Shown: positions 12,979 to 22,039, numbered from the stretch's first letter. The stretch: 64,000 nucleotides of DNA from Devosia sp. 66-22 (GCA_001899065.1 MKUZ01000030.1:17521-81520); one strand, 5' to 3'. The notes: a model not told the origin generated them from the sequence alone. Made by a program: numbers and translations.

Positions 12979-13959
12979 ATGACCGAGCCGATCGCCCTCG
13001 ACGTGCACACGCATTTGATCCCGATCAACCCCGAGCGGCTCGAGGGGCTGGCAGGCGTCGCCTGGGACAGCGCGTCCCAGAGCATCTCGATCGAAGGTCA
13101 CCAGGTAGCGATGAAGCCGCTGTTCCGGCCGGCGGCTCTGCTCGACTGGATGGCGCAGAACCATGTTGCGCACGCCTTCGTTTCGGTGCCGCCGCCGACC
13201 TATCGCCAGCATCTGCGCGGTGACGCCGCCCGGCAGTGGGTGGCCTATCTCAATGACGAGCTGGCGGCGATCGCTGCGGCCTCAGGCGGCCGGTTGACGG
13301 CGCTGGTGCACCTTCCCACCGAAAGCCCCGCCCTCGCAGCCGAGATTGTTGCCCAGAGCGGGCGGCGGGGACTTCGGCACTTCGCCATGCCCACCGGCAC
13401 GGGTGACGAGCGGACCCTCGGCAGCGACGAGTTCGAGCCGCTCTGGCACGTCCTCGATGACTTCGCGGCGTTCGTCTTCTTCCACCCCGGCGAATGCGCC
13501 GATGGCCGCCTCACCTCGTTCTACCTGGGCAACCTCCTCGGCAACCCCTACGAGAGCACCGTGGCGCTGGCCCATCTCGTCTTCGCCGGCGTGCTGGAGC
13601 GGCATCCGCGCCTGACGCCGTGCTTCGCCCATGGCGGCGGCATGCTGCCGGCGGTCGCCGGCCGCTGGCAGCGCGGCTACGCGACCAGGCGCCCGGGCGT
13701 CGACACAGGGAACCGCGCGCCCGACGAGGTCTTTGGCCAGCTCTATGTCGACTGCATCTGCCACAGCGAGGCCGCGGCGATCGCCGCCGAAGCCGTGGTG
13801 ACGCCCGAGCATGTGGTGTTCGGGTCCGACTGGCCGTTCCCCATGGGCCTCGTGGCACCGCACGAGCAGCTGGCGGGCTACGCGGCCGAACGCCGCCGCG
13901 CTTATCTCACCACCAATGCGCAGGGCCTGCTGGCCCGCATCGCCCGTGGGCACCGCTAG
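12979..13959 (+). CDS. ACMSD-like amidohydrolase family protein
   Basis: 326-residue TIM-barrel metal enzyme of the amidohydrolase_2 group, related to aminocarboxymuconate-semialdehyde decarboxylase and gamma-resorcylate decarboxylase. Visible metal or catalytic residues are His10 and His12 (DVHTHLIP), a His in FFHPGE, a His in CFAHGGGMLP and the Asp of FGSDWPFPMG. Members are non-oxidative decarboxylases or hydrolases. Last gene of the cupin-to-amidohydrolase operon; GGGAGAAAGC precedes the ATG. It points to an aromatic or lactone-type substrate for the unit. Confidence 0.88.
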   Translation: MTEPIALDVHTHLIPINPERLEGLAGVAWDSASQSISIEGHQVAMKPLFRPAALLDWMAQNHVAHAFVSVPPPTYRQHLRGDAARQWVAYLNDELAAIAAASGGRLTALVHLPTESPALAAEIVAQSGRRGLRHFAMPTGTGDERTLGSDEFEPLWHVLDDFAAFVFFHPGECADGRLTSFYLGNLLGNPYESTVALAHLVFAGVLERHPRLTPCFAHGGGMLPAVAGRWQRGYATRRPGVDTGNRAPDEVFGQLYVDCICHSEAAAIAAEAVVTPEHVVFGSDWPFPMGLVAPHEQLAGYAAERRRAYLTTNAQGLLARIARGHR

Positions 13960-13967
13960 TGTTGTGA

Positions 13968-14246
13968 CTCCGGCACGTATCTCGCCGTTGCGACACCGCA
14001 GCCGATGAGCTACGCGTTGACCCGACCGAGGGCCAGACCGCTTACACGCCGGCCGAGCGTGAGAAGACTCAGTTCGGCGACCCGCTCGATCACATCTGGC
14101 GGCGATGCATTCTCGATTTCTGCGGCGTGACGCATGTGAACCGCGCGCTCTTCGGCGTCGTCGCCACAAGCTCGCATGACGAGCGACGCGCGTGGCTGGA
14201 GCAGGCCGGAAGGATGGCGCGGGAAACGCGGGAGCTGGCGCTGTGA
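13968..14246 (+). pseudogene. Possible gene remnant without start codon
   Basis: The 326-bp gap between the amidohydrolase and the iclR gene holds one open frame of 92 codons ending in TGA at 14244-14246, with protein-like composition (for example AEREKTQFGDPLDHIW and HDERRAWLEQAGRMARET). There is no ATG or upstream ribosome site; a GTG lies near 14127. I do not recognise the family. It may be a leftover of a gene lost by rearrangement, or chance coding-like sequence in GC-rich DNA. Confidence 0.3.
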
Positions 14247-14285
14247 CTCTGGCCGCTCGCCTCGCCCTTGCGTCGGAGCACCAGA

Positions 14286-15164
14286 TCAGAGCCTGGGCAG
14301 CGGCAGCCTGAGCGGCGGCAGCGTGCCACCCATGATTGAGGTGATGCGCTCGGCGGCCTGGTGCAGCATCGGCGCGGCGTCCTCGAACGGCACCGTGACC
14401 TGGTAGCTCGTGAGGAAGGGCATTGTCAGTGCCGCGAGCGAGCGGCCATCGGCATCGAGGACGGGAAAGCTCAGGTCGAACACGCCGTGCACGACTTCGC
14501 CCTCGATGAGTTCGTAGCCGCGCGCGCGGATATTGGCGATGCGCTGCTCGCAGGTCTTGAGCCAGTCCGCCGCCTGGAAGGCCTGCGATTCGTGCAGGAT
14601 CCATTCCTGGATCGGCGGCGGCTGGAACGCGAGGATGGTGCGGCCCGACGCGCCGCGCACCGCCGGGCTCGCCGCGCCGACGCGCAGCCGGATGGCGATG
14701 GGGGCAGGGCTGTCGACCTGCGCGACGATGCGCTGGTTGAGGCCGTCGAGCACCGCCATGTGGCACGCCTGCGAGGCTTCGAGGCTGAGCGCATTCATGA
14801 TCGGCTGCGCCGCATCGACCAGCCGCCGGAACGGCGGGAACATCGTGGCGAGGCCGAACATCTGCGTCGACAGCACCAGCGCTTCCTCGCCGGGCGGCCG
14901 AACGATGTAGCCGCGGCGCTCGAGCGCCAGCACCATGCGGTAGACTTCCTGCAGCGAGCGGCCGAGCCGCTGCGCGATCTGGCTGGGCGTGATCGGCGCC
15001 GACAGCCGCGCGAGGAGCTCGAGCACGTCGAGCCCCTTTTCGAGCGCTGGCACGGCATAGCCGGGCTTGCCCTCGGCCACCGGGGCCGCCGCCTTGCGCG
15101 CGGCGGGCCGGGTGGTCCGCTTCACGCTCGACTTCCGCACTGCCTTGGCAGGGGGCCGCGACAT
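14286..15164 (-). CDS. IclR family transcriptional regulator
   Basis: 292-residue IclR-type regulator. A basic, Ala/Lys-rich tail of about 30 residues precedes the winged helix-turn-helix (VPALEKGLDVLELLARL ... ITPSQIAQRLGRSLQEVYRMVLALERRGYI). The GAF-like effector domain follows (CHMAVLDGLNQRIVAQVDSP ... GASGRTILAFQPP). IclR proteins repress or activate catabolic operons in response to small acids. It lies 54 bp after the lactonase as the last gene of the minus-strand operon that begins with the binding protein at 21940, so it likely regulates that operon, including itself. Confidence 0.9.
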   Translation of the reverse strand: MSRPPAKAVRKSSVKRTTRPAARKAAAPVAEGKPGYAVPALEKGLDVLELLARLSAPITPSQIAQRLGRSLQEVYRMVLALERRGYIVRPPGEEALVLSTQMFGLATMFPPFRRLVDAAQPIMNALSLEASQACHMAVLDGLNQRIVAQVDSPAPIAIRLRVGAASPAVRGASGRTILAFQPPPIQEWILHESQAFQAADWLKTCEQRIANIRARGYELIEGEVVHGVFDLSFPVLDADGRSLAALTMPFLTSYQVTVPFEDAAPMLHQAAERITSIMGGTLPPLRLPLPRL

Positions 15165-15218
15165 TGTCCGCTCCCGGGTTGCTCTCCCATCGTGCTTGTG
15201 CCGCTTCGCCGCGGCAGG

Positions 15219-16289
15219 TCAATAGCGCCCGGTGCCGGCGCCGCGTTCGTCCCACAGCATTAGCCAGCCCGCGCCGGGGCAGTCGAACAAAGTCGTCGCT
15301 TCGGCCGGTTGGCCGCCGCGCAGCGGAAAAGCCCGCACCGCCGACGAATCCCAGCCGGCGACCAGCACGTGGTCTGCGGTCGCCAGCAGATGCTGCGGCC
15401 AGGCCGTGCCGGTATCGAGCTCGGAGACGAGGACGGGCAGCGCTGCGGTGACGTCGAAGGTCGTCATCGTGTCGTAGCCGCGATTGGCGAAATAGACGTA
15501 CCGGCCATCGGGCGAGCGCTGGATGTCGCCGGGATAGTTGCGGAGGTGCCGGGTTTTTGCCGGACCGTTCCGCACCGTGCTGCGCACATCGGCCCACGCC
15601 TCGGCCGGGTCGCCGCGCCGTCCGACGACGAGGTTGGACCCAAGCTCGCCGCTGATCGCCAGCCGTCCGTCCTCGAGCACCACGCCGTGGCGTGGGCCGC
15701 AGCCCGCCGGCACGCGCGTGCGGCGTGTCTCGACCAGTGCCTCGGCTCCGGGCCGGGTCAGGTCGATGGCGTATTCACGCACGAGGTCTGCGCCCAGATC
15801 GATCGCCACCAGCGTGTCGCCGATGAAGAACAATTGATGCGGATGTGCGTCCTCTTGCCGATCAGCTTCGGGACCACTGCCTTTGAGCCGCAGCAGGTCG
15901 ACCGGGCCGTCGAAGCCGCCCGTCGCGTCGAGCCGCTGCACGCCGATGGTGCAGGTGTTGTAATTGGCAAACAACAGCACGCGGCCACTGGGATCGACAA
16001 CGAGATGGCAGGGCTCGCCGCCTACGCTCGATGTCTCGCCGAGGGTCTTGGCGCTGTCGCCGTCGAGGCGCCACGCATGGATGTCGCCCTCCATGCCCAT
16101 GCGCGAGGTGCCGTAGAGCACCGGCAGAAATGGATGCCGGGCGAGGCTCGAGAGCTGGTTGACGCGGGCGAGCAGCGTGCCGGTCCAGCGGCCGTCGCGC
16201 ACGGCCCAGCGCATCAACCCATGTTCGGGGCCGGTGCCGCGCGCCGCAACGAGCAGGGCGGTCTGTGGCGCAAGGTGGAAGTCCGGCAT
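15219..16289 (-). CDS. Lactonase family protein, 7-bladed beta-propeller
   Basis: 356-residue protein of the Pgl/YbhE-like lactonase family (6-phosphogluconolactonase type). Repeated blade segments are visible, such as HPFLPVLYGTSRMGMEGDI, VDPSGRVLLFANYN, DAHPHQLFFIGD, GPRHGVVLEDGRLAIS and RSPDGRYVYFANRGYD. It is presumed cytoplasmic and opens a sugar-derived lactone. It sits 11 bp after the PLP enzyme gene in the operon with a ribose-type importer, so its lactone is likely a product of the imported compound. A non-enzymatic propeller cannot be excluded. Confidence 0.83.
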   Translation of the reverse strand: MPDFHLAPQTALLVAARGTGPEHGLMRWAVRDGRWTGTLLARVNQLSSLARHPFLPVLYGTSRMGMEGDIHAWRLDGDSAKTLGETSSVGGEPCHLVVDPSGRVLLFANYNTCTIGVQRLDATGGFDGPVDLLRLKGSGPEADRQEDAHPHQLFFIGDTLVAIDLGADLVREYAIDLTRPGAEALVETRRTRVPAGCGPRHGVVLEDGRLAISGELGSNLVVGRRGDPAEAWADVRSTVRNGPAKTRHLRNYPGDIQRSPDGRYVYFANRGYDTMTTFDVTAALPVLVSELDTGTAWPQHLLATADHVLVAGWDSSAVRAFPLRGGQPAEATTLFDCPGAGWLMLWDERGAGTGRY

Positions 16290-16300
16290 CGATGCCTCCG

Positions 16301-17428
16301 TTATTCCGATGAGCCGGGCCCGAACCCATCCCAGCTTGTGGTGATGGTGCCGCCTTCGACCACGCTGGCGCGCCGCAGCATCGCGAACGCCATGCAGACG
16401 TGATTGGGCACGATCTCGAGGCGCGTGCCGACCGGCAGCGCCGTCGGCTCGCCCGTGCCGTGCCAGCGCAGCCAGCCATGCTCCTCCGACATCCGCTCGA
16501 TGATCCAGCCCGGCGCATTCACCAGCAGGCCCATGCCCGGATACTCGTCGCGATGCGCCGAAGCGGGGACGAGGTCCGTGCTCAGCGACTTCGAGCCGGC
16601 GTCGATGCAGGCGCGGCCCGGTTCGGGATGGCTGACGACGGTCGCGATAACGCGGATCGCCGTGGTCTCGAGCGTGGCGTTGCCCAGCGCGATCTGCCCC
16701 ACATCGTTGAAGGCATAGATGCCGGGACGGATCTGGGTGACGCCGGGAACATGCGCGACCTCGCGCGCCGACGCCGAGGCGCCGAGCGACACGATGGGCA
16801 GGGCGATGCCCCGGGCGCGGATGCTTTCGGCGACGCCCACCATCAGCCGCGCGGCGGCCTGCGCCTTGCCGGTGAGGTCGGGGCCGTCCTTGGCGGAATA
16901 GGTCGTGCCCTCATGCGTGTAGATGCCGACGAGCTCGATGCCGGGTACCGCGCTGACCGCCGCCGCGATATCGGGCGCCTGCGCGGGCGACACCCCTTCG
17001 CGGCCGAGCCCCGAGTCGATGGCGAGCATGACGCGCGCCGTGGCGCCCGCCGCGGCGAAAGTCGGGCCAATGCTCCGCGCGGCGTCGGCGCTGTCGGTCG
17101 CGAGCAGCAGGTCGACGCGGCGCGACAGCGCGAGGGCGCGCGCCGCCTTCTGCGGTCCGACGATCGGGTTGGCGACGAACAGGCGCTTGACGCCTGCCGC
17201 CGCGAAGGCCTCGGCCTCGCCCAGCTTGGCGACGCACAGCCCGTGCGCGCCGCGTGCGATCTGCCGGCGACCGATCTCGGCCATGCGGTGGGTCTTGGCA
17301 TGCGGATAGAGTTCGACCCCGGCCCCGGCCGCGATGCCCGCCATCTCGTCGAGATTGCGGTCGAGCACCGCGAGGTCGACCACCAGTCCCGGCGTTGCCA
17401 CCTCGAGATCGATCCAGTTATTCGTCAC
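16301..17428 (-). CDS. D-threonine aldolase-like/alanine racemase-fold PLP enzyme
   Basis: 375-residue fold-type III PLP enzyme of the D-threonine aldolase / D-serine dehydratase / 3-hydroxyaspartate aldolase group. Lys45 in YPHAKTHRM is the expected Schiff-base lysine, and the C-terminal PNHVC (His343, Cys345) is the metal-binding pair of this subfamily. The start is GTG at 17428, overlapping the stop of the D-aminoacylase by four bases (GTGA); an open frame continues upstream but only inside that gene. Coupling to a D-aminoacylase suggests that N-acyl-D-amino acids are deacylated and then cleaved or deaminated. A paralogue lies at 48543-49601. Confidence 0.87.
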   Translation of the reverse strand: MTNNWIDLEVATPGLVVDLAVLDRNLDEMAGIAAGAGVELYPHAKTHRMAEIGRRQIARGAHGLCVAKLGEAEAFAAAGVKRLFVANPIVGPQKAARALALSRRVDLLLATDSADAARSIGPTFAAAGATARVMLAIDSGLGREGVSPAQAPDIAAAVSAVPGIELVGIYTHEGTTYSAKDGPDLTGKAQAAARLMVGVAESIRARGIALPIVSLGASASAREVAHVPGVTQIRPGIYAFNDVGQIALGNATLETTAIRVIATVVSHPEPGRACIDAGSKSLSTDLVPASAHRDEYPGMGLLVNAPGWIIERMSEEHGWLRWHGTGEPTALPVGTRLEIVPNHVCMAFAMLRRASVVEGGTITTSWDGFGPGSSE

Positions 17429-19026
17429 GCCCGTTCTCCCAGCCTCAGGACCCGCCCGGCGCGCGATCCGGTAACACGGCCATCCTCGACCGCAAAGACG
17501 CCGTTGACGAGCACGTGGCGGATGCCTGTCGCCGCCTGCCGCGGCGCATCGTAGGAGGCGTTGGCGGCCACATTGTCCCGGTCGAAGACGACGAGGTCGG
17601 CCCGCGCTCCGGGCACGATCCGTCCGCGGTCGGCCAGCCGCAGCCGGTCTGCGGCGGCGCTCGTCATATGGCGGACGCATTGCTCGAGGCTCAGCACGTT
17701 CTCCTCGCGCACATAAGTCTGCAGCATGCGCGGGAAGGTACCCCAGGAGCGCGGATGCGGGCGGTCGCCCACGAGGATGCCGTCGCTGCCCACAGTGTGC
17801 TCGTCGCGCTGCATGAGCGTGCGCACATGCTCCTCGATGCCGATGAAGAACACGCAGGGCGCGGCCCTGTCGGTCGCAACGAGCAGGTCGAGGCAGAGCT
17901 CGGCGGGCGGCACGTCCAGTTTCGCGGCAGCCTCCGCGATGCTCATCTGCATCACCCATTCGAGCTCGGGCGCACCGGGCGTGCCGGCGACGTAAAAGCC
18001 CGACCAGTCGAGCGTCAGCCCCTGGTGGCCATCCGAACCGGTGACGTTGAGCTCCGCGATGATGCGGGCGCGATCCTCGGGATCGCGCAACCGCGCCATC
18101 TGCTGCGCACTCGTGCCGGCCTGCGCCCAGCCGGGCAATTGCGAGTGCAGCGTCGTCATCGCCGCGAGGTAGGGGTAGCTGTCGAAGCTGAAGTCGATGC
18201 CTTCGGCGATTGCGTCGTCGAACATGCGCAGCAGCTCGGGCAGCTTACCGCGATTGGCCTCAAAGCTCAGATGCGTGTGGGCCAGGTGCAATGCCACGCC
18301 CGAGCGGCGCGCGATCTCGAAGCATTCGCGATAACCGCCAAGGGCATCGGCGCCATAGTTCCGGTGATGCGGGCAGTAGAAGCCGTCATACTCCGCTACC
18401 ACCTCGCACAGGGCCACCAGCTCCTCGGTGTTGGAGTACATGGCGGGCACATAGGTAAGTCCGGTGGAAAGGCCGACGCCGCCCTCTTCCATTGCGGTGC
18501 GGAGGAGCTGCTGCATCTGCGCAATCTCGCCGGCCGTGGCGAAGCGCGGCTCGTTGCCCATGACGAGGAGGCGCAGATTGCCGTGCGGCACGAGATAGGC
18601 GGTGTTGACCGCGGTGCTGCCGTCGAGGCGCTTGAGATACTCCGCCACGCTCCGCCAGTTCCAGTCGAACCCCGGCGGATCGTCGTTCCAGCCCTTGAGT
18701 TGCCGACGCAGCTCCAGCAGCGTCGCGTCGTCTACCGGGGCGTAGCTCAGGCCGTCCTGGCCGAGCACTTCGGTCGTCACGCCCTGGCTGAGTTTGGAAG
18801 TGTGGTCCGGATTGCAGAGGATCTGCAGGTCCGAATGGGTGTGCATATCGATAAAGCCGGGGGCGATGACCATGCCGTCGATCGCGACGGTACGCTCGGC
18901 GGTCAGCCCGCTCGGCGACACGGCCGCAATGTGGCCGGCCTCGACCAGCACGTCGGCACGAACGGGCGCGTTGCCCAGTCCGTCGACGACAGTGCCACCG
19001 GTAAAGAGTATGGAGCCGGAACTCAT
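17425..19026 (-). CDS. N-acyl-D-amino-acid deacylase (D-aminoacylase) family
   Basis: 533-residue amidohydrolase of the D-aminoacylase/dihydroorotase-like family. Zinc-site features are visible: FIDMHTHSD with His62 and His64, a second His cluster in HLAHTHLSFE near residue 250, and the catalytic Asp in HTVGSDGILVG. The C-terminal segment GRIVPGARADLVVFD is the usual small beta-domain closure. It releases a D-amino acid (or related amine) from its N-acyl form in the cytoplasm. It lies 59 bp after the ATPase of a ribose-type importer and is coupled to the D-threonine-aldolase-like gene. Confidence 0.88.
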   Translation of the reverse strand: MSSGSILFTGGTVVDGLGNAPVRADVLVEAGHIAAVSPSGLTAERTVAIDGMVIAPGFIDMHTHSDLQILCNPDHTSKLSQGVTTEVLGQDGLSYAPVDDATLLELRRQLKGWNDDPPGFDWNWRSVAEYLKRLDGSTAVNTAYLVPHGNLRLLVMGNEPRFATAGEIAQMQQLLRTAMEEGGVGLSTGLTYVPAMYSNTEELVALCEVVAEYDGFYCPHHRNYGADALGGYRECFEIARRSGVALHLAHTHLSFEANRGKLPELLRMFDDAIAEGIDFSFDSYPYLAAMTTLHSQLPGWAQAGTSAQQMARLRDPEDRARIIAELNVTGSDGHQGLTLDWSGFYVAGTPGAPELEWVMQMSIAEAAAKLDVPPAELCLDLLVATDRAAPCVFFIGIEEHVRTLMQRDEHTVGSDGILVGDRPHPRSWGTFPRMLQTYVREENVLSLEQCVRHMTSAAADRLRLADRGRIVPGARADLVVFDRDNVAANASYDAPRQAATGIRHVLVNGVFAVEDGRVTGSRAGRVLRLGERA

Positions 19027-19085
19027 GCTGCCCTGTTCGTGAAATGAGAAAAAGGACCCGCGGCATGCCGCGGCGCGAAATGATC

Positions 19086-19880
19086 CTATCCGGCGGCTGC
19101 AACCTGCTCGACAGCGGTGGCGGCGCCCGTCATCAGCGCCACGAGGTCTGTTCCCGTCAGCGCCGACATCTGCCCGTCGAACACCTTGCGCCCCAGACGC
19201 AGCACGCAGACGCGGTCGGCGACGCGCATCACGTGCTGCATGTTGTGGCTGATGAAGACAACCGCGACGTTGTGGCTCCGCAACTGCTCGATGAACGACA
19301 GCACGAGTTCGGTCTGCTTGACGCCGAGTGCCGCGGTCGGCTCATCGAGCACCACGATGCGGCTGCCCCACAGCACCGCGCGGGCGATGGCGACCACCTG
19401 TCGCTGGCCGCCCGACAGCCCGGCCACCTTGGTACGGATGTCGGGCAGGCCGAGGCCGAAGCGCTCGTAGCCCTCCTGCACGCGGCGACGCATGGCCGCC
19501 ACGTCCATCGTCCGCGTGACGGCTCCCAGCGGCCCCGACGCGAGCAGCTCGCGGCCGAGGAAGATGTTCTCGACGATGTCGAGGCCGGGAACGAGCGCAA
19601 GGGTCTGGAACACGGTCTCGACGCCGGCGCGCCGCGCATCCTGCGCCGACTCGAAGGTCTGCTTCTCGCCGGCCACGACGATGTCGCCCGTATCGGGGCG
19701 GATGGTGCCGGCCATCATGCGCGTCAACGTGCTCTTGCCCGCGCCATTGTCGCCCACGAGCCCGATCACTTCGCCCGGATAGATGCTGAGGCTCACCGAC
19801 TTGACGGCATGCACCGGCCCGAACGACTTGCTGAGCCCGCGCAGCTCGAGCACGGCGGGCTTTGCTTCGGCGGTGTTCAT
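19086..19880 (-). CDS. Sugar-type ABC transporter ATPase, single nucleotide-binding domain
   Basis: 264-residue ATPase related to the N-terminal half of RbsA/MglA/FrcA. Walker A GDNGAGKS (43-50), signature LSGGQRQ, Walker B VVLDEPTAAL and switch His FISHNM are intact. Unlike RbsA of about 500 residues it has one domain, as in FrcA-type importers, and is not truncated: it runs to a normal end after the usual C-terminal region. It overlaps the permease stop by four bases and powers the importer formed with the genes at 19877-21940. Confidence 0.9.
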   Translation of the reverse strand: MNTAEAKPAVLELRGLSKSFGPVHAVKSVSLSIYPGEVIGLVGDNGAGKSTLTRMMAGTIRPDTGDIVVAGEKQTFESAQDARRAGVETVFQTLALVPGLDIVENIFLGRELLASGPLGAVTRTMDVAAMRRRVQEGYERFGLGLPDIRTKVAGLSGGQRQVVAIARAVLWGSRIVVLDEPTAALGVKQTELVLSFIEQLRSHNVAVVFISHNMQHVMRVADRVCVLRLGRKVFDGQMSALTGTDLVALMTGAATAVEQVAAAG

Positions 19881-20884
19881 TGGCTGCCTCCCGTGCCTTG
19901 CGCGACAGGTTCGTTCGGTTCCCGTTCGACGGGCACCTGCAGGCGTTCGAGCCGCTGGTAGAGCATGTCGAGTGCGGCCGCGCCGCAGAGCGCCGCGCCG
20001 ATCGCCACCTGCTCCACATAGGGGCTGACATTGATCTGGATGAGCCCGTTCGACAGCACGCCGACGAAGAGCAGGCCGAAGAACACGCCGAACAGCGACC
20101 CGCGGCCGCCGGTGAAGGAGACGCCGCCCAGAAGGATCGCGGTCAGCACCTCGAGCTCCATGCCGGTACCGATGGTGACGGCAGCGCCGTCAAGCTGCGA
20201 CGCCACGATCAGTCCGCCAAGCGCCGAGGCGAGGCCGGAGGCGACGTAGAGCCAGAACGGGACGAGCTTGACCGGAATGCCGAGCTCAGCCGCCGTGTCC
20301 TTGGCGCCACCGATGGCGATCATGTGCCGCCCGAGCGGCGCGCGGTACCAGAGATGGAGGCCGATTGCGAGGACGATGAGAAACAGGATGATCGGTACCG
20401 GCACGCCGAGCAGCTTGCCGTTGCCGAGGAGGGCGAACTGAGGGCCGTAGCCGTAGGTGGTGAAGCCCTGCGTGATGAACTCGGCGAGGCCCCGCGCGCC
20501 CGCCAGCCCACCCAGCGTGATGATGATGGGCGAAAAGCCGAGGATGGCGATGAGGTAGCCGTTGAAGGCGCCCCACAGCATGCCCACGCCAAGGCCGAGC
20601 AGCATGGAGACCGGCAGGCCGAACCCGCTGTCCATCGCCTGGCCGAAGACCACTGCCGCCAGTACCGCGATCGAGCCGACCGAGAGGTCGACGAGGCCGC
20701 ACAGGATCAGCATGGCGCCGGGCACGACGATCAGCCCGATCACCGCGTTCTGCAGCAGGATGACGGTCATGTTGGGAACCGTCAGGAAGCGGCTGCTGGC
20801 GAATGAAAAGATCGCGATGAGCAGGACGAGCGCGAAGAATAGTCCGTTGCGCTGGGTCCAGGTCAGTATCTGCTGGCGTGTCAC
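19877..20884 (-). CDS. Ribose-type ABC transporter permease
   Basis: 335-residue inner-membrane permease of the RbsC/FrcC family with about eight to ten hydrophobic segments. Signature stretches are GLVDLSVGSIAVLAAV, the GFSPIIITLGGLAGARGLAE loop, APLGRHMIAIGGAKDTAAELGI and LLGGVSFTGGRGS. The gene lies between the binding protein (63 bp upstream, with a hairpin) and the ATPase (4-bp overlap). Substrate is unknown; downstream enzymes hint at an N-acylated amino compound or sugar derivative. Confidence 0.9.
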   Translation of the reverse strand: MTRQQILTWTQRNGLFFALVLLIAIFSFASSRFLTVPNMTVILLQNAVIGLIVVPGAMLILCGLVDLSVGSIAVLAAVVFGQAMDSGFGLPVSMLLGLGVGMLWGAFNGYLIAILGFSPIIITLGGLAGARGLAEFITQGFTTYGYGPQFALLGNGKLLGVPVPIILFLIVLAIGLHLWYRAPLGRHMIAIGGAKDTAAELGIPVKLVPFWLYVASGLASALGGLIVASQLDGAAVTIGTGMELEVLTAILLGGVSFTGGRGSLFGVFFGLLFVGVLSNGLIQINVSPYVEQVAIGAALCGAAALDMLYQRLERLQVPVEREPNEPVAQGTGGSQ

Positions 20885-20908
20885 GTGGCAGTCATCCCCT
20901 CGATGGGA

Positions 20909-20931
20909 CGGCGGGGACAGGGACCCCGCCG
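20909..20931 (-). terminator. Intercistronic hairpin between binding protein and permease
   Basis: CGGCGGGG and CCCCGCCG form perfect 8-bp arms around a 7-nt loop in the 63-bp gap. No U-run follows, so it more likely attenuates transcription or protects the upstream mRNA end, favouring excess binding protein, than acts as a full terminator. Confidence 0.6.
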
Positions 20932-20947
20932 CCTTGTGCGCATTGCG

Positions 20948-21940
20948 TCAGGAATAAACGCTCAGGATCGTATCGATGTCGGCTTCCGCCGTCTCGTGCG
21001 AAACCAGCTTGTACTCCTGCAGCACATGCGTTTCCGATTCCGGACCGCCGTTCCACAACTGGTAGGGGATATCGATGACCCGGCGGCCGATATCGCCGAT
21101 GTCGAGCGCCATGCTGACCTGCAGGTACGGATCGCGGGCCTTGACCAGCTCGAGATTCTGCTTGGCGCCGTCGAAGCCGGCGATCAGCACGTTGTCCGGG
21201 CCGAGGCCGCTGTTCTGGTACGCCGAACGAGCGCCGAGCGCGCCGTCGTCGGTGCAACAGATAACGATCTTCATCGCCGGATGCGCCTGCAGCAGCGACT
21301 GCGTCGCCTTGAGCGCGTCCGGCGCGTTGAGCGCCGTCGCCTCGAAGAACTTGGTGTCAGGCAGCTCGGCAAGGATCGCCTCGCGCGTCGACTCGATGCG
21401 GTCGGTCACCACCTGGATGTTGGTTGCCGTGAGGAATCCCACTTCCGCGCCGCCGCCGCCCAGCTTCTCCTTGATGTGCTTGGCGGTGTAGGCGCCGAGC
21501 AGGGCGCCCGCGTCGCGGTCGGCCCATTTGATGAACCCGTCCTCACCCTCGATGCGGTTGGCATAGGAGATGAAGAGGGCGTTCTGCTCGTGCACTTTGG
21601 CGACGACCGGCGCCATGGCATTGGCGTCGAGCGCCAGCACGATCAGCGCGTCAAAGCCCTGCGCCAGCCAGGTGTTGACCTCGGCGAGCTGCTTCTGCGG
21701 GTCCATGCCCGAAAAGCTCTGCAGCACGTCGTAGCCGCGCTTTTCGGCTTCGGCCAAAGCCGCATTCATGAAGCCCTGGAAGTAGTCGGCGGCGCGGTCC
21801 GGATGCGCCAGCGCAATGCGCTTGCGCTCCTGCGCCACCACCGGAAGTCCCATCGACGCCACGCCGGCGACGGCAACGCCGGCTGCCGACATTTTGAGAA
21901 GATCGCGACGCGTCACGGCGCGAGATGCCTTGGTCCCCAT
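20948..21940 (-). CDS. Ribose-type ABC substrate-binding protein, Tat-like signal
   Basis: 330-residue periplasmic binding protein of the RbsB-like Peripla_BP_4 class. The N-terminus carries a twin-arginine motif, TRRDLLKM (Arg11-Arg12), then a hydrophobic stretch ending VVAQE; Tat export is predicted. The body shows the two-lobe pattern (ALAHPDRAADYFQGFMNAALAEAEKRGYDVLQ ends the first strand-helix unit in pieces). First gene of a seven-gene minus-strand operon ending with iclR. A GAGGGA ribosome site precedes the ATG. The divergent region to 22040 holds an AT-rich operator-like palindrome. Confidence 0.88.
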   Translation of the reverse strand: MGTKASRAVTRRDLLKMSAAGVAVAGVASMGLPVVAQERKRIALAHPDRAADYFQGFMNAALAEAEKRGYDVLQSFSGMDPQKQLAEVNTWLAQGFDALIVLALDANAMAPVVAKVHEQNALFISYANRIEGEDGFIKWADRDAGALLGAYTAKHIKEKLGGGGAEVGFLTATNIQVVTDRIESTREAILAELPDTKFFEATALNAPDALKATQSLLQAHPAMKIVICCTDDGALGARSAYQNSGLGPDNVLIAGFDGAKQNLELVKARDPYLQVSMALDIGDIGRRVIDIPYQLWNGGPESETHVLQEYKLVSHETAEADIDTILSVYS

Positions 21941-21996
21941 ACAAGTCCCTCCAATCCATCACTGGCCATCCCAGTGGACACAGCCTAGCCCGGCAA

Positions 21997-22007
21997 TTAT
22001 CATATAT
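21997..22007. promoter_or_regulatory. Operator-like AT-rich motif TTATCATATAT
   Basis: One-base variant of the TTATCATATAA motif found at 39370 and 43325. It lies in the 99-bp divergent region between the binding-protein gene (minus) and the SDR gene (plus), where the DNA is sharply AT-rich compared with its surroundings. On the minus strand it overlaps a TATGAT/GATAAT -10-like stretch. Confidence 0.5.
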
Positions 22008-22039
22008 CAACATCTGCTTTCGTATATGAGAGTCACTCA

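Noticed and set aside
13282-15597. Very long open frames antisense to or overlapping known genes (also 25856-28285 and 60375-62030 upstream parts)
   Set aside because: GC-rich third positions keep shadow frames open. They overlap genes with clear families and have Arg/Pro-rich, low-information sequence; only the parts matching real genes were kept.
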